Assembly: GCF_030503675.1 (NCBI RefSeq)
Contig: NZ_CP129964.1
Span: 3,470,457-3,534,456, forward strand
Direction of reading: 5' to 3'
DNA: 64,000 bases
Origin: Lutimonas zeaxanthinifaciens
GTDB taxonomy: Bacteria > Bacteroidota > Bacteroidia > Flavobacteriales > Flavobacteriaceae
Below are positions 47,167 through 55,689 of the stretch, one piece after another. Every line of letters starts with the position of its first letter. Within the stretch, counting starts at the first letter, position 1. The position numbers were made by a program, and so were the translations under genes. Under the pieces are notes generated by a model. It had not been told where the DNA came from. It searched no databases and worked only from the letters and a program-made list of their open reading frames with translations.

Positions 47167-49316
47167 AAAAGAAAATTAAACGAGTAAAACAACAGGATAT
47201 TTCTGATTGTGGAGCTGCCTGTTTAGTATCCATTGCGGCCTTCTACAAACTATATCTGCCAATCGCTAGAATCCGACAACTGATTGGCACCTCAAAAGAT
47301 GGAACAAATATCCTTGGACTTGTTCAGGGAGCCGAAAAAATTGGTTTTGACGCCAAGGGAGTTAAAGGAGATCGAAACAGCATGTTTCAAATTCCCAAAC
47401 CTGCAATAGCTCATATCATTGTTAAAAACAAGCTTCACCATTTTGTTGTTCTCTATAAAGTCCGTAAAAATCATGTCTATGTCATGGACCCGGGGGGAGG
47501 AACGTTAAAAAAAGTTCTATTGGATGACTTTGAAAAACAATGGACCGGAGTTTTGGTCATTTTGCTTCCAGGCGAAAAATTTACTGCGGGAGATGAAAGA
47601 ACGTCTAAAACTGAACGGTTCTGGGGCCTGTTGAAACCTCATAAATTTATTTTGCTCCAAGCCCTAATGGGTTCTGTGTTCTATACATTACTCGGATTCT
47701 CAACTTCCATTTACATTCAAAAAATTACCGACCATGTCCTTGTTTCCAACAACTACAAATTGCTTCATTTAATGAGTATTTATATGATTTTTATCCTATT
47801 GGTTCAAATTATATTGAGCACATACAAGGATATATTTCTTTTGAGATCAGGGCAGGAAATTGATGCCAGGCTCATTTTGGGCTATTACAAACATCTGCTG
47901 AAATTACCTCAGCGGTTTTTTGATACTATGAGAGTGGGTGAATTGATATCAAGAATAAATGATGCCGTCAAAATACGAGTCTTTATCAATAATACTTCTC
48001 TCTCCCTATTGGTTAATTTTTTCATCGTCTTGTTCTCTTTCATCCTGATGTTTCTTTATAAATGGGAACTTGGATTTATAATGCTTCTAATAATCCCTGT
48101 GTATCTCCTAATTTATTGGATTACCAATAGATTAAACAAAATAACGGAACGGAACATTATGGAGAAATCCGCCGATCTTGAAAGTCAAATGGTGGAATCT
48201 ATTGGTTCAATAAGTACTATCAAATTATTTACGCTGGAAAAACTTATGCAGTCTAAAACTGAGAGCAGATTCACAAAATTGTTGAGTTATGGATACAGAT
48301 CGTCAATAAATCAGGTACTTGGGCATTCTGCCACACAGGGAGCTTCAGGACTATTCACTATTTTATTGTTGTGGATTGGTTCAACATTTGTACTTAGAAA
48401 GGAACTGTCAGCGGGTGAAATGTTCTCTTTTTATGCAATTATAGGATACTTCACGGGCCCGGCTGCTGCACTGATCTCTTCAAATAAGACAATTCAAAAC
48501 GCTTTGATAGCCTCCGACAGGCTATTTGAGATTCTCGATCTCGAAAATGAGTATCAAACGAACGGCCTGTCATTTGAAATTGAAAAAATTGAAAAAATAA
48601 CCTTTACGGATGTTTCTTTTCATTATGACAACAGGGGTCCTACGTTACAGCATGTGAATTTATGTTTCAAAGCGGGCGAAATAACCGCTCTTGTTGGAGA
48701 AAGCGGGTCTGGTAAATCGACAATTTCCAAACTAATTCAGGCGTTATACCCATTAAAGAATGGTAAGATTGAATTCAATTCCTATAATCACTCAGATTTA
48801 TCGATTGATACCATGAGAAAAACTATTTCGGTCGTGCCTCAAAATATTCATCTTTTTGATGGAAACATAATTGAAAATATCACTATCGGATCAAATGAAA
48901 TAGATTTGAACAAATTGCAGAAAATTTGCACAGACCTTCAAATTGATCATTTTATAGAATCTCTCCCTAATCGATATCAAACTCATATCGGTGAAAACGG
49001 ATTGTCTCTTTCCGGAGGACAAAAACAATTGCTGGGAATTGCAAGAGCGCTGTACAAGGGTACAGATGTTCTTATACTGGACGAAGCAAGTTCTTCCTTA
49101 GATAGTAAGGCCGAATCAGTGCTCCAAGAGATCCTTCATCGATTAAAAAAACAAAATAAAATCATTATTCTGATTTCTCACAGGTTGTTTTGCCTAACTG
49201 ATGTCGATCATATTATTGTTCTGGAAAAAGGAATCATTTCGCAGAAAGGTTCTCATAAAGAACTTATTACGCAGAAAGGAATTTATCAAAATCTTTGGAA
49301 CAGACAATCTATTTGA
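47163..49316 (+). CDS. C39-peptidase ABC exporter
   Basis: This 717-residue transporter cuts and exports double-glycine peptides. Residues 1-125 are the C39 protease with QDISDCGAACL (Cys16), HHFVVLYKV (His93) and MDPGGG (Asp109). Six helices follow (about 160-430). The ATPase has GESGSGKST (Walker A), LSGGQKQ (signature) and VLILDEASSS (Walker B), all intact. The start ATG 47163 overlaps the adaptor stop as ATGA; a longer reading from 47142 precedes the conserved protease start. Three double-glycine peptide genes lie just downstream. Confidence 0.93.
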   Translation: MKKKIKRVKQQDISDCGAACLVSIAAFYKLYLPIARIRQLIGTSKDGTNILGLVQGAEKIGFDAKGVKGDRNSMFQIPKPAIAHIIVKNKLHHFVVLYKVRKNHVYVMDPGGGTLKKVLLDDFEKQWTGVLVILLPGEKFTAGDERTSKTERFWGLLKPHKFILLQALMGSVFYTLLGFSTSIYIQKITDHVLVSNNYKLLHLMSIYMIFILLVQIILSTYKDIFLLRSGQEIDARLILGYYKHLLKLPQRFFDTMRVGELISRINDAVKIRVFINNTSLSLLVNFFIVLFSFILMFLYKWELGFIMLLIIPVYLLIYWITNRLNKITERNIMEKSADLESQMVESIGSISTIKLFTLEKLMQSKTESRFTKLLSYGYRSSINQVLGHSATQGASGLFTILLLWIGSTFVLRKELSAGEMFSFYAIIGYFTGPAAALISSNKTIQNALIASDRLFEILDLENEYQTNGLSFEIEKIEKITFTDVSFHYDNRGPTLQHVNLCFKAGEITALVGESGSGKSTISKLIQALYPLKNGKIEFNSYNHSDLSIDTMRKTISVVPQNIHLFDGNIIENITIGSNEIDLNKLQKICTDLQIDHFIESLPNRYQTHIGENGLSLSGGQKQLLGIARALYKGTDVLILDEASSSLDSKAESVLQEILHRLKKQNKIIILISHRLFCLTDVDHIIVLEKGIISQKGSHKELITQKGIYQNLWNRQSI

Positions 49317-49359
49317 ACCCTACAAATTACTATTATAATTTCTATTCAATAATTCAGGA

Positions 49360-49725
49360 ATGAACAACTTAAAACAACTGGAGCGGATAAAAAAAATTCA
49401 TAATCTTATAAAACTTGAAGCTACAGGCACACCAGAAGACCTGTCAAAAAAACTTCATATCAGTTTGCGCCAGACCTTCTCATTGCTTGAGCAAATGCGA
49501 GAACTCGAAGCACCCGTAAAATTTAACCGCAAGGCCAAAACCTATTACTATGAAAGGGAATTTGATATCAACATCACTATTTCAGTTCATGTCCTATCAC
49601 ATGATAAGCTCATAAATATCTATGCGGGCAGATCTACCGCAAATTTTATTCATCGAGTGCAAGGAAGGTGCAGTGAGCCAAATTATCTTCGAATAATTAA
49701 AAAAAGGCTGGACGCAGTCGGTTAG
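49360..49725 (+). CDS. Small helix-turn-helix protein
   Basis: This 121-residue protein has an N-terminal winged-helix-like region: IKLEATGTPEDLSKKL and ISLRQTFSLLEQMRELE (about 17-52) fit a DeoR/HTH_11-type helix pair, followed by YYYEREFDINITIS as the wing. The remaining C-terminal half is basic near its end. It lies 43 bases after the exporter and 68 before the first peptide gene, so it may control the cluster. Whether it is an activator or repressor cannot be seen. Confidence 0.72.
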   Translation: MNNLKQLERIKKIHNLIKLEATGTPEDLSKKLHISLRQTFSLLEQMRELEAPVKFNRKAKTYYYEREFDINITISVHVLSHDKLINIYAGRSTANFIHRVQGRCSEPNYLRIIKKRLDAVG

Positions 49726-49793
49726 ACGTAACCTTGTTTTCAAAAAAATGTTGAACGAAACTTTGATGAGAAGTTTAAAAAATTTTAATCCGT

Positions 49794-49970
49794 ATGAATG
49801 AACAAATTAATTTAAAAACAACTTTAATGAGCCGTAACGAGCTTATGAAAACCAAAGGAGGAATTCCAATTCTCCCCGTATTGGGGGCTATAACCGCAGC
49901 TGTTAGTTTCGGAAAAATAATGGATCAGGCCGGGGAATGGTTTCTTGAAGGATGGAATGAACCAAAATAA
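49794..49970 (+). CDS. Double-glycine peptide 1 (bacteriocin-like)
   Basis: This 58-residue protein has a 23-residue leader ending LMSRNELMKTKGG, with Glu16, Leu17 and Gly22-Gly23 as in C39-cleaved leaders. The predicted 35-residue mature peptide starts IPILPVLGAITAAVSFG and ends WNEPK. It is hydrophobic at first, then amphipathic and acidic (Asp44, Glu48, Glu52, Glu56 against two Lys), with Trp49 and Trp54. A36-x3-G40 resembles the GxxxG-type helix contacts of two-peptide bacteriocins. It precedes peptide 2 by five bases. Function is inferred from leader and context. Confidence 0.8.
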   Translation: MNEQINLKTTLMSRNELMKTKGGIPILPVLGAITAAVSFGKIMDQAGEWFLEGWNEPK

Positions 49971-49975
49971 AGGCC

Positions 49976-50143
49976 ATGAAAGAGAATTATAGTAAATGCT
50001 GGATGGAGCTTAGCTCCACAGAATTAATGATGGTTCAGGGAGGAGGGCCAATAAAAGACGCTTTTGAATGGTATTACAAATCAGTCGGTAGTTTTTACAG
50101 AGGAATTTATGATGGACTCATGGGTAAAGAACCTTTGGTATGA
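49976..50143 (+). CDS. Double-glycine peptide 2 (bacteriocin-like)
   Basis: This 55-residue protein has a leader with the same frame of landmarks: Glu16-Leu17 (STELMMVQGG) and Gly22-Gly23. The predicted 32-residue mature peptide begins GPIKDAFEWYYKSV and is rich in Tyr, Phe and Trp. G43-x3-G47 (GIYDG) is a GxxxG motif. Net charge is about zero. Cys8 is in the leader, not the product, so there is no mature disulfide. Its TGA overlaps the next start codon (50140-50143), coupling it to the membrane protein. Confidence 0.8.
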   Translation: MKENYSKCWMELSSTELMMVQGGGPIKDAFEWYYKSVGSFYRGIYDGLMGKEPLV

Positions 50144-50373
50144 AAAAATATAGCCCTGTGAAAGTTGAAAATGCCTTGGCATACATTTTACTCATTGTTG
50201 GCGTTTTAAACATTATCTTGTTTATCGATACAATTTTGACCGATTCCGGAGCAGAATATGAATTTCTCTCCGTTGCAACTAACCAAACAATCAATTCCAT
50301 TTTTTATGGATCCATTGCTGCATTTCTTTTGATTGCTGGAAATAAAATGCTTAAAAAAAAACTTAATACATAG
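50140..50373 (+). CDS. Two-helix membrane protein, candidate immunity protein
   Basis: This 77-residue protein has two predicted helices (about 12-31 and 51-68), a basic start (MKKYSPVK) and a basic tail (KMLKKKLNT). Small, basic, two-helix proteins next to peptide genes often give self-protection, so immunity is the leading guess. It starts inside the stop of peptide 2 and lies six bases before peptide 3. I recognise no named family. A role in export or processing is the alternative. Confidence 0.7.
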   Translation: MKKYSPVKVENALAYILLIVGVLNIILFIDTILTDSGAEYEFLSVATNQTINSIFYGSIAAFLLIAGNKMLKKKLNT

Positions 50374-50379
50374 AAATAG

Positions 50380-50556
50380 ATGAAAGAATATAATTGTAAC
50401 AATCTGGTTTTATTAAATGAAAAAGAACTAAGCTTTTTCAAGGGTGGCGTAGATCCCGCTGAAGGGTCCTATGCCGCCGGATATGCCATTGGAGCCTGGT
50501 TTCGGGAAATGTATTCGATCTGGTCATATGGTTTAACCCACTTGACTGATCGGTAA
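50380..50556 (+). CDS. Double-glycine peptide 3 (bacteriocin-like)
   Basis: This 58-residue protein has the leader ending LLNEKELSFFKGG, with Glu16, Leu17 and Gly22-Gly23 at the same positions as peptides 1 and 2. The predicted 35-residue mature peptide starts VDPAEGSYAAGYAIGAWF and ends THLTDR. G34-x3-G38 (GYAIG) is a GxxxG motif, and Trp40, Trp48 and several Tyr make it aromatic. It is slightly acidic. It ends six bases before a strong terminator, closing the cluster. Confidence 0.8.
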   Translation: MKEYNCNNLVLLNEKELSFFKGGVDPAEGSYAAGYAIGAWFREMYSIWSYGLTHLTDR

Positions 50557-50561
50557 AAAAC

Positions 50562-50595
50562 AATCGCCCTTTAATAAAAATTAAAGGGCGATTTT
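50562..50595 (+). terminator. Terminator closing the peptide cluster
   Basis: AATCGCCCTTTAAT (50562-50575) and ATTAAAGGGCGATT (50580-50593) are a perfect 14-base inverted repeat with a four-base loop, then TTT. It lies between the peptide cluster and convergent tyrS and could act in both directions. Confidence 0.85.
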
Positions 50596-50677
50596 ATACT
50601 CGTTCTTAAGTATCGATTTATGTTATTAAGTTTCCAATTCAAGAGATTGTTGAACGAAATAATCCGTCTTAAAAAAA

Positions 50678-51973
50678 TTAAACGATTCTCAGAAGAAAAT
50701 AATTTCTCTTCCCTCGTTGCAGCAAAACAAATTTATCTGCAATAAGGTGATTACCGTTCAATGAAAAACCTTCTTTTACCTTTTCTTTATTGACAGAGAT
50801 GGAATTCTCTTTCAGAGCCCTTCTCGCTTCTCCATTTGACTTAAGAAAACCTGATTTCTCATTTAAAGCATCAACGATATCTATCCCTTCAGATAGTTCA
50901 ATTTTACCGATCTCAGCCTGAGGAACTCCTTCAAAAATATCGAGGAAAGTTTGCTCGTCTAAATTTTTCAGATCATCAGCGGTTGATCTGCCAAAAAGTA
51001 TCTGAGAGGCTTTTACCGCGTTTTCATACGCTTCTTTTCCGTGACACATGGTAGTTACCTCCTCACCTACTTTCTTTTGTAAAAGCCTGAGATGTGGAGC
51101 TTCTTTGTGTTCGGCGATCAGATTTTCAATGGTTTCTTTGTCTAAGAACGTAAAGATCTTGATATAATTTTCTGCATCAATATCAGAAGCATTCAACCAA
51201 TATTGATAAAATTTATACGGTGAAGTTCTTTTTACATCCAGCCAAATATTTCCTCCTTCTGTCTTTCCAAACTTAGTTCCATCAGCTTTCGTAACCAAAG
51301 GGCTGGTTAATGCATAAGCTTTTCCCTGGGCCTTTCTTCGGATCAATTCAGTTCCGGTGGTAATATTGCCCCATTGATCACTTCCTCCTATCTGAAGTTT
51401 ACAATCATAATGATTGTATAAATGAAGAAAATCGTATCCCTGAACCAGTTGGTAGGTGAATTCGGTAAAGCTCATACCTTCCTTTGACTCCGAGCTGATC
51501 CTGTTTTTTACAGAATCCTTTGCCATCATATAATTTACCGTGATATGCTTACCTATATCTCTGGCAAACTCAAGAAATGAAAGCTCCTTCATCCAGTCAT
51601 AATTGTTTACCATCCTGGCAGCATTCTCAACGTTTCCTGAAAAATCAATAAACCTTTCTAAAGTAGCTTTTACACCTTTGATATTCTTTGCAAGGGTTGC
51701 TTCGTCCAAAAGATTTCTTTCGTTCGATTTTCCTGAAGGATCTCCAATCATTCCTGTGGCTCCACCCACTAAAGCAATAGGCTTGTGTCCTGATTTTTGC
51801 AAATGCATTAACAAAATGATCTGCACGAGGCTCCCAATATGCAAGGAATCCGCTGTAGGGTCAAATCCGATATAGGCAGCTGTTGATTCTTTTTGTAATT
51901 GCTCTTCAGTTCCGGGCATTATGTTGTGTAACAAGCCTCTCCATCGAAGCTCTTCAACAAAGTTCTTCTCCAT
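50678..51973 (-). CDS. tyrS: Tyrosyl-tRNA synthetase
   Basis: TyrS charges tRNA-Tyr. The 431-residue enzyme has the class I HIGH-type motif as HIGS (45-48, after [10 protein letters not shown]), GGSDQWGNI for tyrosine binding, the KMSKS counterpart KFGKTEGGN, and a C-terminal S4 RNA-binding domain (about 365-425). Length and domain order are those of the bacterial TyrS form with KFGKT. It is transcribed alone from a -7 box at 51990-51997. Confidence 0.96.
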   Translation of the reverse strand: MEKNFVEELRWRGLLHNIMPGTEEQLQKESTAAYIGFDPTADSLHIGSLVQIILLMHLQKSGHKPIALVGGATGMIGDPSGKSNERNLLDEATLAKNIKGVKATLERFIDFSGNVENAARMVNNYDWMKELSFLEFARDIGKHITVNYMMAKDSVKNRISSESKEGMSFTEFTYQLVQGYDFLHLYNHYDCKLQIGGSDQWGNITTGTELIRRKAQGKAYALTSPLVTKADGTKFGKTEGGNIWLDVKRTSPYKFYQYWLNASDIDAENYIKIFTFLDKETIENLIAEHKEAPHLRLLQKKVGEEVTTMCHGKEAYENAVKASQILFGRSTADDLKNLDEQTFLDIFEGVPQAEIGKIELSEGIDIVDALNEKSGFLKSNGEARRALKENSISVNKEKVKEGFSLNGNHLIADKFVLLQRGKRNYFLLRIV

Positions 51974-51989
51974 TTCTAAAAATTTGCAG

Positions 51990-51997
51990 CAAATATA
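51990..51997 (-). promoter_or_regulatory. -7 box TATATTTG for tyrS
   Basis: It is an exact TAnnTTTG match on the minus strand, 16 bases before the tyrS ATG at 51973. Confidence 0.5.
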
Positions 51998-52096
51998 AAA
52001 AAGAAAGCTTTCTTAAAAATCAAATCTTTTAAATATTCGCAGAAATAAAGGGTTTTATCAAACCTTTCATTTAATTCTATTGTTTATTTTCGTACC

Positions 52097-53110
52097 ATGA
52101 TTTTGGTTACCGGAGGAACTGGCTTGGTGGGATCACACCTTTTGTATCATCTTTTACAGGAAAATGATAGCGTTCGTGCTATTCACCAAAAAAGCAGTGA
52201 CTTAAATGCTGTAAAAAGGGTATTCCATTATTATACTTCCGATTTTGATGATCTCTTTAAAAGAATAAGATGGGTAGAGGCCAGTCTGGATAATATTCCA
52301 TCACTTGAAACCGCTTTTGAGGATATCTCACATGTGTATCATTGCGCTGCTATGGTTTCATTTGACTCAAGAGATTATCAAAAGATGAGGCGTATCAATA
52401 TTGAAGGAACCACAAATGTTGCTAACTTATGTATCTCAAAAAAAGTTCAAAAACTTTGTTTTGTTAGTTCTGTTGCAGCCATCGAAAATTCGAATGGAAA
52501 AGGTTTGACTGACGAAATTGATAATTGGAGCAGTGCAACGGATAAAAGTGGTTATGCCATTACAAAGTATGGTGCTGAAATGGAAGTATGGAGGGCCTCA
52601 CAGGAGGGTGTTCCTGTTGTCATTGTAAATCCCGGAGTCATTATTGGGTCTGGTTTCTGGCAAAAAGGAACCGGTAGGATGTTCAGTAATGTCAAAAAAG
52701 GGTTAAAATTTTACACCGAAGGGGTTACGGGCTTTGTTGGAGTTCAGGATGTTGTAAAAGCCATGTCTCATTTGATGAATTCAAATATTCAGGAAGAACG
52801 CTATATTTTGGTATCGGAAAACCTTTCTTTCAAAGAAATATTATTCCTGATGGCTAAATTTCTTGGTGTTCAGCCACCAAAATTCAAAATTAACCGATTT
52901 CTTATGGGGGTCCTTTGGAGGATTGAAATTTTTAGAAGCAGAATAACTTATTCGACTCCTTTAATTACGAAACGATCGGCAAAATCTGCCATGTCGGTCA
53001 ATCCTTATACTTCCCGAAAAATAATTAATGATCTAAATTTTCAATTTGAACCGCTTGAATCCTGCATCAAAAAAGTTTCAAAGGATTTTTATCAAGATTT
53101 AAAAGGTTAA
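52097..53110 (+). CDS. NAD-dependent epimerase/dehydratase family protein
   Basis: This 337-residue extended SDR protein starts with the cofactor loop LVTGGTGLVGSHLLYHL. The catalytic residues appear as Ser in VSSVAAIE and Tyr-x3-Lys in SGYAITKYGAE (Tyr553-like position near residue 154, Lys158). The style is that of dihydroflavonol-reductase-like SDRs, not UDP-glucose epimerases, so the substrate may be a ketone or sterol-like compound. A variant -7 box TATTTTCG lies only four bases before the ATG, so the message may be nearly leaderless. Confidence 0.88.
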   Translation: MILVTGGTGLVGSHLLYHLLQENDSVRAIHQKSSDLNAVKRVFHYYTSDFDDLFKRIRWVEASLDNIPSLETAFEDISHVYHCAAMVSFDSRDYQKMRRINIEGTTNVANLCISKKVQKLCFVSSVAAIENSNGKGLTDEIDNWSSATDKSGYAITKYGAEMEVWRASQEGVPVVIVNPGVIIGSGFWQKGTGRMFSNVKKGLKFYTEGVTGFVGVQDVVKAMSHLMNSNIQEERYILVSENLSFKEILFLMAKFLGVQPPKFKINRFLMGVLWRIEIFRSRITYSTPLITKRSAKSAMSVNPYTSRKIINDLNFQFEPLESCIKKVSKDFYQDLKG

Positions 53111-53116
53111 TACGAC

Positions 53117-53539
53117 CTACTTTTTTAAATCCAGGGCTCTTTCAATACTATCCTTTTTTCTTGAAGCTTCTTCGGCATTTTTATCGACACCAAGTATTGA
53201 ATCAGTTACCGCCTCCATTTCATCCTCAAGGATTTTCAATCTTCTTTGTACTTCTTCAAAAATTTCTTCATATTCATCAATTTTTGCCGTGTAGTAGATA
53301 TTGGATTCACCAAATCGGATACTGTCAATATGGTATTTTTCATAGACGAGAGACATGTAGTTCCGATTTTTTTCCAAATGAACGTTCTGAAGGTTTGAGG
53401 TTCCAACCGCCAGATGCATATCATAGAGCATCAAAATCATGGTATCCTTACTGATAAGGTCTGCAGGTTTATCAAATTCTATTTTGCTTTTGCAGGAAAA
53501 GAATACAATCAAGAACAGAAAAAAGGCCAATTTTTTCAT
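53117..53539 (-). CDS. DUF4296 lipoprotein
   Basis: This 140-residue protein has a lipoprotein signal (MKKLAFFLFLIVFFSC, lipid Cys at 16) and a DUF4296 body: PADLISKDTMILMLYDMHLA near the start and a helical, charged region (FEEVQRRLKILEDEMEAV) that may form a coiled coil. DUF4296 is a Bacteroidota envelope family of unknown role. Its start overlaps the dihydroorotase stop by four bases (53536-53539), so it is the last gene of that operon. Confidence 0.85.
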   Translation of the reverse strand: MKKLAFFLFLIVFFSCKSKIEFDKPADLISKDTMILMLYDMHLAVGTSNLQNVHLEKNRNYMSLVYEKYHIDSIRFGESNIYYTAKIDEYEEIFEEVQRRLKILEDEMEAVTDSILGVDKNAEEASRKKDSIERALDLKK

Positions 53540-54882
53540 ATTCTGTCAAATGTTAAGCGTTTTCCTTTGATCTGATCATTAAAAGCACCATTATTATATA
53601 TAAGTTGACCGTTTACAAAGGTTTTAAGAACTTTTGAATGAAAGGTTACCCCTTCAAATGGCGACCAGCCGCATTTATAAAGAATATTTGATTTCTCAAC
53701 CTGGTATTCACAATCAGGGTCAACCAGAACCAAATCGGCATAGTAACCTTCTCTAATAAAGCCTCTTTTTTCAATTTCAAAAAGTATTGCCGGATTATGA
53801 CACATTTTCTCAACCATTTTTTCAAGGCTTATTTTATTCTTTCTAACTGACTCGAGCATTGCCTGAAGCGCATGCTGAACAAGAGGGCCTCCACTAGGTG
53901 CTTTTGTATAAACCTGATTCTTTTCTTCCAGGGTATGTGGTGCATGATCTGTTGCCAATACATCAATTCTGTCATCAAGTAATGCTTCCCATAAGCCTTT
54001 TTTATCATTTTCACTCTTAACCGCCGGATTCCACTTTATCAGGGTTCCTTTTTCTTTATAATCCCGATCATCAAACCATAAATGATGGGTACATACTTCA
54101 GCGGTAATACGTTTTTCTTTTAGCGGTATTTTATTCGTGAATAATTCCGTTTCCTTAGCTGTTGAAAGATGGAAAACATGCAGCCTTGCCCCTGTTTTTT
54201 TAGCAAGTTCGATGGCTTTTGACGATGATTTATAACAAGCTTCGGCACTTCTGATAACTGGATGCAATTCTATAGGGATATCATCACCATAAATGCTTTT
54301 TTGCTTGTCTAAATTATTTTTTATAGTTGTCTCGTCCTCGCAATGAACGGCGATTAGAAGATTTGTTGATGAAAATATTTTTTCAAGGACTTCTTCATCA
54401 TCTACTAACATATTTCCCGTAGAGGAGCCTAAAAACAGTTTTATGGCAGCCACTTTCTTAGGATCTGTTTTTAAAAGCTCTTCCAGGTTATCATTTGTTC
54501 CTCCCATCATAAAAGAGAAGTTCGCATAGGAAACTTTTGCCGCTATTTTGAATTTATCTTCAAGTAATTTCTGAGTCGTCGCCTGAGGAACCGTATTTGG
54601 CATTTCAATAAAAGAAGTAATTCCACCGGCCACAGCTGCTCGCGATTCTGTTTCAATATTTGCTTTATGAGTAAGTCCGGGTTCTCTGAAATGGACCTGA
54701 TCATCAATAATTCCGGGTATTATCAATTTTCCCGAAGCATTAATGATCAGAGTATCTTCAGGAAATACTTCTATCTGGGGGGCTACTTTTTTTATAAATT
54801 CTCCTTCAATCAAAATATCCTGAACCGAGGATTTCCCTTCATTTACAATTTTAGCTCCTTTTATTAAAGTATTCATTGCCAT
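53536..54882 (-). CDS. Dihydroorotase (pyrC/allantoinase family)
   Basis: This 448-residue amidohydrolase catalyses the third step of pyrimidine synthesis, if the family call holds. Metal-site features are IDDQVHFREPGLTH (His64, Arg66), KLFLGSSTGNM (carboxylated Lys), AVHCEDE, HVFHLST and ATDHAPH with the catalytic Asp. The first His of the usual HxH is Gln62 here. The start may be the ATG at codon 3 (MNTLIKGA). It directly follows the glycosyltransferase stop and overlaps the DUF4296 gene. Allantoinase and hydantoinase relatives look similar, so the substrate is not certain. Confidence 0.87.
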   Translation of the reverse strand: MAMNTLIKGAKIVNEGKSSVQDILIEGEFIKKVAPQIEVFPEDTLIINASGKLIIPGIIDDQVHFREPGLTHKANIETESRAAVAGGITSFIEMPNTVPQATTQKLLEDKFKIAAKVSYANFSFMMGGTNDNLEELLKTDPKKVAAIKLFLGSSTGNMLVDDEEVLEKIFSSTNLLIAVHCEDETTIKNNLDKQKSIYGDDIPIELHPVIRSAEACYKSSSKAIELAKKTGARLHVFHLSTAKETELFTNKIPLKEKRITAEVCTHHLWFDDRDYKEKGTLIKWNPAVKSENDKKGLWEALLDDRIDVLATDHAPHTLEEKNQVYTKAPSGGPLVQHALQAMLESVRKNKISLEKMVEKMCHNPAILFEIEKRGFIREGYYADLVLVDPDCEYQVEKSNILYKCGWSPFEGVTFHSKVLKTFVNGQLIYNNGAFNDQIKGKRLTFDRI

Positions 54883-55623
54883 TTACTTTTGCTTTTTCTT
54901 TGGAGGCTTTGGTAAACCCGAAAACCTCATTTTAATTATTCCGAAAATAGCTTCGGTTATTATTGTTTTGCTCATTTTAGATTCTCCAAGGGTGCGATCC
55001 GTGAAAATCACAGAAACCTCCTGAATATTAAAACCATGTTTCCAGGCTTTGAATTTCATTTCAATCTGAAAGGCATATCCAACAAACTTAATTTTATCTA
55101 ACTGTATCGTTTCCAGTACTTTTCTATTATAACACACAAACCCGGCCGTTGTGTCATTGTAAGGCATACCCGTGACAAACTGAACGTATTTTGAAGCAAA
55201 ATAAGACAGTAATACTCTTTTCATTGGCCAGTTGACTACATTAACACCTTTAGAATACCTAGAACCTATTGAAACATCTGCACCATGTTCAACACATTTA
55301 TTATATAGTCTTACGAGGTCCTTGGGATTATGCGAAAAATCCGCATCCATCTCAATGATGTAATCATACTTTCTTTCGATTGCCCATTTAAAACCGTGAA
55401 TATAGGCTCTTCCTAAGCCATCCTTTTTGTTTCTAACCTCAAGATAAAGACTTTTCGGGTGTTCTATCTGTAATTTTCTAACGATATCTGCCGTACCATC
55501 TGGAGAATTGTCGTCAACAATTAAAATGTCAAAAGATTTTTCCTGAGAAAATGTGGCATTTATGATATTCTCAATATTTTCCTTCTCATTATAGGTAGGG
55601 ATGATGACCAGCGTATCTTGCAT
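54883..55623 (-). CDS. Dolichol-phosphate-mannose-synthase-like GT2 glycosyltransferase
   Basis: This 246-residue GT2 enzyme starts IIPTYNEKENIENII, with the nucleotide-binding VDDNSPDGTADIV and the metal motif EMDADFSHNP (the DxD-like site near residue 97). Later motifs ISIGSRYSKG-like VSIGSRYSKGVNVVNWP and TAGFVCYNRKVLE match polyprenol-phosphate sugar synthases, which make lipid-linked mannose or glucose. It lacks membrane helices. It reads divergently from a GT39 transferase gene that could use its product; that link is inferred. Confidence 0.9.
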   Translation of the reverse strand: MQDTLVIIPTYNEKENIENIINATFSQEKSFDILIVDDNSPDGTADIVRKLQIEHPKSLYLEVRNKKDGLGRAYIHGFKWAIERKYDYIIEMDADFSHNPKDLVRLYNKCVEHGADVSIGSRYSKGVNVVNWPMKRVLLSYFASKYVQFVTGMPYNDTTAGFVCYNRKVLETIQLDKIKFVGYAFQIEMKFKAWKHGFNIQEVSVIFTDRTLGESKMSKTIITEAIFGIIKMRFSGLPKPPKKKQK

Positions 55624-55664
55624 AATACTTGTTTAATTGGCACAAAGGTAAAATAAATAATTGC

Positions 55665-55672
55665 TAATTTTG
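55665..55672 (+). promoter_or_regulatory. -7 box TAATTTTG
   Basis: It matches TAnnTTTG and overlaps a GTG at 55672 that would otherwise start the GT39 gene, so the ATG at 55690 is preferred. TTGG at 55637-55640 is a possible -33 element. Confidence 0.5.
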
Positions 55673-55689
55673 TGTTAAGATCAAGCTTA

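Noticed and set aside
50118..50300. Minus-strand frame over the two-helix membrane protein
   Set aside because: It is antisense to a gene with two clear helices and a coupled start, and has no recognisable features.
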